A DNA stretch of 8,284 nt from JBNKFQ01 sp050289385 (GTDB lineage: Bacteria > Pseudomonadota > Gammaproteobacteria > Pseudomonadales > Porticoccaceae). Of the stretch, positions 1 to 4,839 are shown one piece after another. The stretch is from positions 1 to 8,284 of the forward strand of contig JBNKFQ010000357.1 in assembly GCA_050289385.1 (NCBI GenBank). Reading direction: 5' to 3'. The position numbers were made by a program, and so were the translations under genes. The notes beneath the pieces were generated by a model, which searched no databases, was not told the DNA's origin, and saw only the letters and a program-made list of their open reading frames with translations. Each line of letters begins with the position of its first letter. Position 1 is the stretch's first letter.

Positions 1-57
1 AGAAGACTCTACCAGGTCTCGAGCTTTCACCTGCCCTATTCCGGAGGGCCGATTCAT
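1..57 (-). CDS. Possible start of an unidentified gene, cut by the left edge
   Basis: An ATG at 55-57 on the minus strand opens a frame that stays open for all 19 codons to the window edge (it begins MNRPSGIGQVKARDL). It lies 11 bp after the stop of the phosphoribosyltransferase gene and on the same strand, so it would be the next gene of that operon. There is no clear Shine-Dalgarno upstream. A random 19-codon stretch stays open about 40% of the time, so the case rests mainly on the tight spacing. I do not recognise the product. Confidence 0.35.
   Translation of the reverse strand, partial: MNRPSGIGQVKARDLVESS
33..49. repeat. Small inverted repeat GCCCT-N7-AGGGC
   Basis: A 5-bp perfect stem with a 7-nt loop lies shortly after the phosphoribosyltransferase gene on the minus strand. 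No T-tract follows on either strand, so it is not a convincing terminator. It falls inside the possible partial gene and may be chance. Confidence 0.2.
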
Positions 58-68
58 ATTGTTTACTG

Positions 69-707
69 TTATCCAAAAACGTCTAATGGATCAATGGACT
101 CAGGCACTCTCCTTGCCACAAAAATTCCCGCAATATTATGATCTGGATAACGATCCCGAAGCATGCTCTGGACTGCTTTGAAATGACTGCCGGTTGTCAA
201 AACATCGTCAAAAACAAGCAGGTTCTCTCTGATACCAGTTGCCACCCCTTCATCAAAAGCATATATGCTTCGCAATTCGTCGGGGTCACGGCGATCTGCC
301 GTTTCATGGGCAGCCGGTGTCGATTTTGTTTGCACAATCAGCTCCCTGTAATCAACACTGGGAGCTTGTTGTTTGAAAGCGTTCAATATTCTTACCAAAC
401 GATCATCGTAGAGAGGATCAGATTTTGACTTTGAGGGCGGTATCGGTACGAAGGTGACAGAATCAGGTTTGATCAGATTCTGTAACAGACCGGCGACATC
501 GATAATGGCTCGTTCCTTGTACTTGTACTCTTCTCTCCCTCGACGATCGACCGGTTTTTTAAGGTTGGCTATTAACTGATTGGTTACGCTATAAGCATAG
601 CCTTGGCGGGCGGTATACTCCCCAAAATAATAACAATCATCCTCTTCAGTCAGATACCAGTGATCACGCCGTGTCAGATCATCAATTTTCGTTAAACGGT
701 CATACAT
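69..707 (-). CDS. Phosphoribosyltransferase-fold protein, likely toxin/effector of a ShosTA-like pair
   Basis: This 212-residue protein has a type I phosphoribosyltransferase (PRTase) core. The PRPP-binding loop is LLVFDDVLTTGSH (about residues 163-175, with the paired acidic residues and TTGSH), preceded by a beta strand ending VPIPPSKSKSD (about 87-97). Such folds bind 5-phosphoribosyl-1-pyrophosphate. The layout resembles ComF-type PRTases, but the N-terminal cysteine zinc finger usual in ComF is missing (a single Cys, near residue 25). I chose the ATG at 705-707 because it overlaps the stop of the upstream DprA-like gene by 8 nt (ATGTATGA), an arrangement typical of coupled genes. An upstream in-frame ATG at 738-740 would add 11 residues and a 41-nt overlap. 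A PRTase next to a DprA-domain protein matches what I recall of ShosT in the ShosTA anti-phage system, where the PRTase is the toxic partner. That role is inferred; a nucleotide-salvage enzyme is less likely given the partner. Confidence 0.82.
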   Translation of the reverse strand: MYDRLTKIDDLTRRDHWYLTEEDDCYYFGEYTARQGYAYSVTNQLIANLKKPVDRRGREEYKYKERAIIDVAGLLQNLIKPDSVTFVPIPPSKSKSDPLYDDRLVRILNAFKQQAPSVDYRELIVQTKSTPAAHETADRRDPDELRSIYAFDEGVATGIRENLLVFDDVLTTGSHFKAVQSMLRDRYPDHNIAGIFVARRVPESIDPLDVFG

Positions 708-1593
708 GAGAAAGGTGTTTTCGAATATCCGAATAATCACGTACGCGAATGGCGCCTTTCTTTTCGTACTTCTCAGGCCATGTTATTTCTTTATTCTGAA
801 AACAGCTGTCAAGAATAAACAGTTTTCTGCCCTGGTTCAGGGCTGCACGGGCCTGGTACAAAGTTCCTGACGTATCCGAAGCCTCTACAATAATTGTGGC
901 TTCGGTGAGTGCGGACATGGTGACATTACGGGCGGGGAAAAAAGACCGGTTCGTGCGATAGTCATGCTCCAGATAATGCTTGAAAGGAACCTGACTGATA
1001 AGCAAGTGTTTTTCTCGAATGATATTTTGCAGCTCGGCATTATGTTTGGGGTAAACGTGAGACAGTGGCGTACCAATAACAGCGATAGTGCGGCCTCCAA
1101 GTTCCAACGCAGTTCTGTGGGCAGCGGTGTCCACACCTTCCGCGAGCCCTGATACTATCGTGTAGTTATCTTCGACAAGATGTTTAACCAGTTTGCGCGT
1201 ACGACGCACCCCCTCCTCTGTAACTTTTCTGGCACCTACAACCGCTACAGATGGCGTGTTTACCAGTTCCCACCACCCCTGATAGTAAAGCACTTCTATA
1301 GGGTGATCAGCATCTCGCAGTTTTTCAGGATACTCGCCGGAACCGTGAACGCGAACACCCAGGTTTTCCACATGATATTTTTCCAGAATACCTTTGATGA
1401 CTTCCGTTAACTCATCAATCCGGGGTTCCGGTACAAGTTCGGAGGGTACTGTTCCCGGTGCTTGCCGGAATTTATCAGCTATTACCTTGAACGAAGAACC
1501 CTTCTCCGCCCACAGAGCTTCATAGGCAGCCATTTCACGCAGAGGAGACAGGGCATGAGACATAAATTCGTTGTGTTCTATCGACAGATTCAT
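700..1593 (-). CDS. dprA: DprA/Smf-family DNA-processing protein, likely the ShosA-like partner
   Basis: This 297-residue protein has a clear DprA Rossmann domain at about residues 112-262. Conserved blocks in order are VAVVGARK (116-123), SGLAEGVDTAAH (148-159), YPKHN (181-185), FPARN (219-223) and TSGTL (241-245). Chromosomal DprA binds single-stranded DNA and loads RecA during transformation. This copy sits in an accessory operon between an HTH regulator and a PRTase, so it is probably not the housekeeping orthologue, and the symbol marks the family only. The N-terminal ~100 residues are helical and poorly conserved to my eye, and I see no C-terminal winged helix (the protein stops shortly after the Rossmann core). 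The start is supported by TAGGAC just before the ATG. In ShosTA as I recall it, the DprA-domain protein is the antitoxin or sensor that restrains the PRTase; assigning that role here is inference. Confidence 0.88.
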   Translation of the reverse strand: MNLSIEHNEFMSHALSPLREMAAYEALWAEKGSSFKVIADKFRQAPGTVPSELVPEPRIDELTEVIKGILEKYHVENLGVRVHGSGEYPEKLRDADHPIEVLYYQGWWELVNTPSVAVVGARKVTEEGVRRTRKLVKHLVEDNYTIVSGLAEGVDTAAHRTALELGGRTIAVIGTPLSHVYPKHNAELQNIIREKHLLISQVPFKHYLEHDYRTNRSFFPARNVTMSALTEATIIVEASDTSGTLYQARAALNQGRKLFILDSCFQNKEITWPEKYEKKGAIRVRDYSDIRKHLSHV

Positions 1594-1629
1594 AGTCCTA
1601 CCCTTGCGTCTAACATTGCAAACCTGATC

Positions 1630-1644
1630 ATTGGCGGCGCCAAT
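1630..1644. repeat. Perfect inverted repeat between the HTH and dprA-like genes
   Basis: ATTGGCGGCGCCAAT has 7-bp arms around a single central G. It lies in the 60-bp gap between the HTH stop and the dprA-like start. As RNA on the minus strand it would form a 6-bp stem with a 3-nt loop, but no T-tract follows, so it is not a terminator. Its ATTGG...CCAAT ends match those of the operator candidate upstream of the HTH gene. It could be a second binding site or an RNA element that sets the ratio of the two products. Confidence 0.4.
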
Positions 1645-1653
1645 TATTTTGCT

Positions 1654-1863
1654 TCATGTTACTGATACCCAGGATTCATCTTTAAATTCAACCCGACCTG
1701 TTGCCAAAAAAGCGTCTCTAATTGAATATACTGTTTTAAGGCTCGATCCTCCATCACGCTCGAATCGGGTGATTGTATTTTTGCTCACGCCGGAGGCCTC
1801 GGACAGTTGCTCGACCGTCCATTTCAAGCCCACACGCGCCATTCTGCATTGTTTTGAATTCAT
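1654..1863 (-). CDS. Small Xre/Cro-C1-type helix-turn-helix regulator
   Basis: This 69-residue protein is a single HTH domain. It opens MNSKQCRMARVGLKWTVEQL; the helix-turn-helix is about residues 16-36 (TVEQLSEASGVSKNTITRFE). A C-terminal tail with SIRDAFLATGRVEF resembles the small phage/ICE Xre regulators that end '...aLE.aGVeF'. It is the first gene of the minus-strand operon, followed 60 bp later by the dprA-like gene. No good Shine-Dalgarno precedes the ATG. A 21-bp inverted repeat begins 12 bp upstream of it, so the protein very likely binds there and represses its own operon. Alternative Met8 would cut into the first helix, so Met1 is preferred. Confidence 0.85.
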   Translation of the reverse strand: MNSKQCRMARVGLKWTVEQLSEASGVSKNTITRFERDGGSSLKTVYSIRDAFLATGRVEFKDESWVSVT

Positions 1864-1875
1864 AGATTTTACATC

Positions 1876-1896
1876 AATTGGTATGATATACCAATT
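1876..1896 (-). promoter_or_regulatory. Probable operator/promoter of the HTH-dprA-PRTase operon
   Basis: This perfect inverted repeat has 9-bp arms (AATTGGTAT and ATACCAATT) around GAT. It starts 12 bp upstream of the HTH start codon. A minus-strand TATCAT (5 of 6 to the -10 consensus) lies at its centre (1883-1888), so an occupied site would block transcription. No good -35 hexamer sits at standard spacing (TTGGAC at 1911-1916 is too far), so the exact promoter is uncertain. The bound protein is inferred to be the HTH protein. Confidence 0.6.
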
Positions 1897-1921
1897 TTTA
1901 GTTGTTATATGTCCAATATTA

Positions 1922-1937
1922 GGTCATTATCTTGACC
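1922..1937. promoter_or_regulatory. Inverted repeat GGTCA-N6-TGACC in the divergent intergenic region
   Basis: Perfect 5-bp arms with a 6-bp spacer lie between the divergent HTH and RHH genes. It is followed closely by the palindrome AGGTATACCT. A plausible protein-binding site, but short arms in an AT-rich stretch may be chance. Confidence 0.3.
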
Positions 1938-1939
1938 AC

Positions 1940-1949
1940 AGGTATACCT
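1940..1949. promoter_or_regulatory. Palindrome AGGTATACCT, possible operator
   Basis: This 10-bp perfect palindrome contains GGTAT/ATACC, the same half-sites as the 21-bp repeat at 1876-1896 but without the 3-bp spacer. It lies just upstream of the probable -35 of the RHH gene. It may be a second, weaker site for the HTH protein that links control of the two divergent transcripts. Confidence 0.35.
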
Positions 1950-1978
1950 TGTATCGTGCCCATATCAGGCACTATTGT
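1949..1978 (+). promoter_or_regulatory. Candidate promoter of the RHH gene with an operator in its spacer
   Basis: TTGTAT (1949-1954) and TATTGT (1973-1978) are separated by 18 bp and match the -35/-10 consensus at 3 and 4 of 6 positions. The spacer holds the inverted repeat GTGCC-N7-GGCAC (1956-1972) almost exactly. A repeat filling the spacer is a common operator position, and RHH proteins often autoregulate. Transcription would start near 1985 and leave a leader of about 95 nt. Confidence 0.4.
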
Positions 1979-2023
1979 AAAGATGGTATATGGGTAAACA
2001 CACTGGAAGTGCGCCCATCTGGA

Positions 2024-2033
2024 GTGCTAGCAC
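2024..2033. repeat. Palindrome GTGCTAGCAC in the RHH leader
   Basis: This perfect 10-bp palindrome lies 46 bp before the RHH start codon, downstream of the candidate promoter. Its GTGC/GCAC ends echo the GTGCC/GGCAC repeat in the promoter spacer, so it may be an auxiliary binding site. Confidence 0.3.
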
Positions 2034-2078
2034 ACCCCCGATGGACGGCTAATCAAATCCGACTGAAAGGAGTCGAAA

Positions 2079-2339
2079 ATGACCACTATGGATAATACAC
2101 GAACTTCAGGTGAAGCACCGCCTGCATTCCCCCTGTCTGAATCCGGGGAAACCAATAGAAAAGAAACGCGAAAAGAGAAGAGAGACGAATACATCACTGT
2201 TCGAGTATCACTTCCTCTGAAAGACCGGTTGAATGCTCTGGCTCGGGAAAACAGAAGGCCGTTGTCATGGCTGGTGAACAATATTCTTGAGGAGTATGTT
2301 GCTGGTGAGCAGCCTTCGGGAAAGCCTACGCTTCAATGA
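2079..2339 (+). CDS. Ribbon-helix-helix (Arc/CopG-type) DNA-binding protein
   Basis: This 86-residue protein has a charged, probably disordered N-terminus (residues 1-36) followed by an RHH fold: strand EYITVRVSL (37-45), helix A PLKDRLNALARENR (46-59) and helix B PLSWLVNNILEEYV (61-74). RHH proteins bind DNA as dimers through the paired strand and act as plasmid/ICE regulators, relaxosome accessory proteins or antitoxins. The start is well supported by AAAGGAG at 2066-2072, 6 nt before the ATG. It is divergent from the HTH-dprA-PRTase operon and shares a repeat-rich regulatory region with it. No toxin-like gene follows directly, so an antitoxin role is not favoured. The target is unknown; self-regulation is likely from the repeat in its promoter. 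Confidence 0.85.
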   Translation: MTTMDNTRTSGEAPPAFPLSESGETNRKETRKEKRDEYITVRVSLPLKDRLNALARENRRPLSWLVNNILEEYVAGEQPSGKPTLQ

Positions 2340-2378
2340 GGCATTGTCGTATTTTCGGTTACCATTTAGGTTTGTTCG

Positions 2379-2398
2379 ATGTAGGATATATCCTACAT
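2379..2398. repeat. Perfect 20-bp palindrome downstream of the RHH gene
   Basis: ATGTAGGATATATCCTACAT is self-complementary over all 20 bp, with no spacer. It lies 40 bp after the RHH stop. It has no T-tract, so it is not a terminator. Perfect palindromes of this length usually mark a binding site for a dimeric protein; the nearby RHH protein is an obvious candidate, but this is inference. Confidence 0.6.
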
Positions 2399-2450
2399 AA
2401 AATTCAGATTTTTGCCGATATACGAAAATATACCGGGTCGCTATATTAAT

Positions 2451-2520
2451 GGCTTGTGAGTATATCGCCACAGGGAGTGGCGACTCGCGAGCCAGAACCC
2501 CGGCCTCGGTCGGGGTTTTG
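2451..2520 (+). ncRNA. Candidate structured RNA or 3' UTR ending in a terminator
   Basis: Three elements lie in a row. A 10-bp outer stem pairs GGCTTGTGAG (2451-2460) with CTCGCGAGCC (2484-2493), with two G-U pairs. Inside it is a 7-bp perfect hairpin TCGCCAC/GTGGCGA with a 5-nt loop (2465-2483), joined by a TATA bulge. Two bases later comes the terminator hairpin. This compact design fits a small RNA. I cannot place a confident promoter: TATATT at 2442-2447 is the only -10-like hexamer nearby and its start would fall inside the outer stem. The structure could equally be the 3' UTR of the RHH mRNA. Confidence 0.35.
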
Positions 2521-2523
2521 TTT
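2496..2523 (+). terminator. Rho-independent terminator after the RHH gene
   Basis: AACCCCG (2496-2502) pairs perfectly with CGGGGTT (2511-2517), and inner G-U and C-G pairs leave a CTCG tetraloop. The tract TTTTGTTT (2516-2523) follows, overlapping the end of the stem. It acts on the plus strand only; the reverse strand has no T-tract. It would end transcripts from the RHH promoter or a local small RNA, and shields the downstream plus-strand membrane-protein gene from read-through. Confidence 0.8.
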
Positions 2524-2585
2524 ATGTGCGATACTCGAAGTTATTTTGGAGATCAATTGATTAGTGACGATCGCGGGTGTGTGAA

Positions 2586-2900
2586 ATGGATATTCTCTTC
2601 AATGAACTGGTAATTCTGCTCTCTTCCATAACCGTAACTGTATTTCTTTTTTACAGCATTATAAAAATTCGTAAACTGGGTATTATCTTGTATACGCGCT
2701 ATTTTACTCACCTGTGCAAAAATATTGTTTTGTTTTTTGGTAAGTTGACATTTGGTTTGATGGGTTTTCTGGCGGCAAGTGCCAAAACCTCAGACGATAA
2801 TGATGCTACTTCTAATGCAGTGCGCGGTGGTATACATAATCACAGAACAGGAAAACTGGATAATGGAACGGATCCTGCTGGTTGGTACGAAGACGACTAA
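2586..2900 (+). CDS. Small two-helix membrane protein of unknown function
   Basis: From the ATG at 2586 this is 104 residues; a GTG at 2577 would add three. Two hydrophobic helices (about residues 6-28 and 46-64) are joined by a basic loop, followed by a hydrophilic tail. The tail ends with a distinctive stretch, about residues 80-104, with RGG, HRTGKLDNGTDP and GWYEDD. That stretch looks like a conserved motif, perhaps a docking or binding peptide, but I cannot name the family. The Shine-Dalgarno is weak. It faces the transfer operon and its stop overlaps the traG stop by 4 bp. In related ICEs a small membrane protein gene (DUF3742) often follows traG, but on the same strand, and this sequence does not look like DUF3742. 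Position suggests a link to conjugation or entry exclusion; this is speculative. Confidence 0.65.
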   Translation: MDILFNELVILLSSITVTVFLFYSIIKIRKLGIILYTRYFTHLCKNIVLFFGKLTFGLMGFLAASAKTSDDNDATSNAVRGGIHNHRTGKLDNGTDPAGWYEDD

Positions 2901-4462
2901 CGCTTCAGCCCCTTACTAATTACTGTCTTTCCAATATTCCCACCTTGCGTTCCAGCATCTTGAGATGGTCCTCGAAGAGGGTTAGTCGCGGCTTCTATAG
3001 ATCTACCTATATTTACTCCTGCCCAAGCCATCATTCCGCTCCATAGAAGCGGCAAGCCGAGATAAAGGCTGGAGGTAATCATATTGAGTAGCAGCCGTTT
3101 GCTATCGTGTTCACCGGGATTGGCAAAGATTTGCAGGAAGATATTTACGTCCGGGTACATGGATTGAATCAGGTTTTGATCTACCCACATTGCCAGGTAC
3201 CAGAGTACGCTCCAGAATTTGATCGTAAAGATGGCCATCGCGCCTGTCACCATCATTGATATGGAGTAGCGAGACAATACGACGATCATGGGCAGTAAAG
3301 CATAGACACCCAGTAGCATGATGGCCTGTACCATGGGCAGTGCCTGCAAAATGGCCGTTATTGTTATTGAAAACAGTGCGGATGCGGTGAGTACCCCACC
3401 TGTTGCCAGCGCGCCTTTGCCAAAATTGGCAATAGTGTTGAAGACGCCCGATCCAGTGCTGTTGTGAATAACCAGGTCATTGTTGGACCAGACAGGTGGG
3501 GCATTGGTTAGTACCGTTCTGGCGACTGCGTCTTGTTGTTTGTCGCTGGCCAGGGCTGGAGCAACAGCCACCACCAAACCTGAAAATCCCGCCGACGTTT
3601 TATCGGCTTCGTCGATCAGTTTTTTTTGTAATCCAATTGTGTCGTGTTCCCACCATTCCTTGCACCAGGGTTTGCCCCAGTCTGGCGGTGAGGCCGGATC
3701 GTATTCGGTATCCCGTGCTGGTTGGTAAGGCCAGCCCGCTATTTGCATTACGGGTCGCAAGGTATCGTAGTATCCCGTGGTATTTCTATAAACGTGTGAA
3801 CCGATCCAGTCCGGATCATCTGCCCCGTAGTCGTCGAGTAGTGTGTTTACTTGTGGTGTTGCTGGACGTTGTGCCTGGTATTTTGATCTCGCCGGGATAT
3901 AACATTGACTGAAAAACTCACTGGTTTCCTTGCGCAGACGTGGGTCGGCGATGGTGGCCAAACGGGCTTGTTGTTCATAGGTACGCATATCTGATGTGGT
4001 GGGCAATCCTTCAATAACAGCGTGGTTGAAACCCGAGGCCATGGCCATAACCCCGTACCACCAGACTGGAACGTTAACAGTTGACGGCGTACCGGTGAAT
4101 CCCGTAGTACCATAGGTACTTTGCGGTGATGCAACCGTTGCTTTCGGCGGTGTGGGATTGGTCAGCGTGGGTGATGGTGTGTAGTGGAGTGCGCCAGCAT
4201 TTAATGGCGTCAAGGTTGCCGGTTGTCCTGCCAGAACAACCACCAGTAATGCAATAAAGAGATCCAGCTCCATACGACGCAATGAAAGTCCTGCTGCGTG
4301 CCCTACTTCGCCGCCTTCCGCTGGTTCGCGCCAGTTGTCAATGAGAATACCCAGAAATGGCAGATAGACAATGCCAGTGCCAGTCAAAACGTCCCAGAGA
4401 ACGTTGTAGAAGGTCCAGCCAAACAGGCTGGTAAACAGTTCCAGGTAGCTGTCTACACTCAT
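2897..4462 (-). CDS. traG: Conjugal transfer protein TraG, N-terminal domain (mating-pair pore)
   Basis: This integral inner-membrane protein of 521 residues resembles the ICE-type TraG_N family: N-terminal helices (about residues 18-41 and 66-80), a long periplasmic region (about 85-340) and a hydrophobic C-terminal cluster (about 350-425 and 458-483). F-plasmid TraG is larger; this length fits the short ICE version, which lacks the F-type C-terminal periplasmic extension. TraG proteins act in pilus/channel assembly and mating-pair stabilisation. I start it at the ATG 4460-4462, because that ATG forms a 4-nt ATGA overlap with the preceding gene and follows AAGG; an in-frame TTG at 4480 would add six residues. 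It is the last gene of the operon. No minus-strand terminator is visible between its stop and the convergent membrane-protein gene. Confidence 0.85.
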   Translation of the reverse strand: MSVDSYLELFTSLFGWTFYNVLWDVLTGTGIVYLPFLGILIDNWREPAEGGEVGHAAGLSLRRMELDLFIALLVVVLAGQPATLTPLNAGALHYTPSPTLTNPTPPKATVASPQSTYGTTGFTGTPSTVNVPVWWYGVMAMASGFNHAVIEGLPTTSDMRTYEQQARLATIADPRLRKETSEFFSQCYIPARSKYQAQRPATPQVNTLLDDYGADDPDWIGSHVYRNTTGYYDTLRPVMQIAGWPYQPARDTEYDPASPPDWGKPWCKEWWEHDTIGLQKKLIDEADKTSAGFSGLVVAVAPALASDKQQDAVARTVLTNAPPVWSNNDLVIHNSTGSGVFNTIANFGKGALATGGVLTASALFSITITAILQALPMVQAIMLLGVYALLPMIVVLSRYSISMMVTGAMAIFTIKFWSVLWYLAMWVDQNLIQSMYPDVNIFLQIFANPGEHDSKRLLLNMITSSLYLGLPLLWSGMMAWAGVNIGRSIEAATNPLRGPSQDAGTQGGNIGKTVISKGLKR

Positions 4463-4839
4463 TGGCTTGTACCTTGCCAAATAGCGATAACCTGAGCTGG
4501 AATGTTTTGCACCAGTACCAGCTCAATAATCAGTAGCCAGACGACTGTGCGCCAGCGCAGTGTATTGAGTTGCCTGGCGGTAACGGTTTTGAGGTACTGT
4601 CTGTTTGACAGGTGTTTGTATATCGTTGGTAACAGTAAAGCGACTGTGGCAATTACCAGTATTCGGCAAGCGGTTAACAACGGTTTCCAGTTATCGAGTT
4701 GTTCTCTGATGGCGGGTAGTGAATCGGTTTGCATGGTTTGCATGGTTTGCCAGAGCAAGGCCCCTGTTCCCAGGGCAAGCAGAAAGGCCGTTAACGTTAG
4801 CCACAAAAATACGCTGTTTTTTTGTTTGCTCAATTTCAT
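4459..4839 (-). CDS. Small integral membrane protein of the ICE transfer operon
   Basis: This 126-residue protein has three likely membrane helices (about residues 9-30, 53-73 and 97-116) and a basic N-terminus. A same-sized hypothetical membrane protein sits between the TIGR03755 and traG genes in ICEs of the PFGI-1/ICEclc type, as I recall. Both ends overlap neighbours by ATGA, so it is translated together with them, which argues for a role in the same envelope complex. Residues 32-37 are a short tandem repeat (QTMQTM) encoded by a 9-bp direct duplication (4731-4748). Its exact function is unknown; close coupling with traG suggests a partner or assembly factor. Confidence 0.75.
   Translation of the reverse strand: MKLSKQKNSVFLWLTLTAFLLALGTGALLWQTMQTMQTDSLPAIREQLDNWKPLLTACRILVIATVALLLPTIYKHLSNRQYLKTVTARQLNTLRWRTVVWLLIIELVLVQNIPAQVIAIWQGTSQ

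Noticed and set aside
1631..2095. 154-codon plus-strand open frame
   Set aside because: It lies antisense to the HTH gene and across the divergent regulatory region, ends inside the RHH gene and has no recognisable sequence or ribosome site.
2340..2585. Origin of transfer (oriT) or attachment site
   Set aside because: Palindromes are present, but there is no relaxase gene, nick-site motif, integrase or tRNA end nearby to support either call.
3496..3912. 138-codon plus-strand open frame inside traG
   Set aside because: It is antisense to a well-supported membrane protein; composition is Arg/Leu/Val/Pro-rich without domain features.
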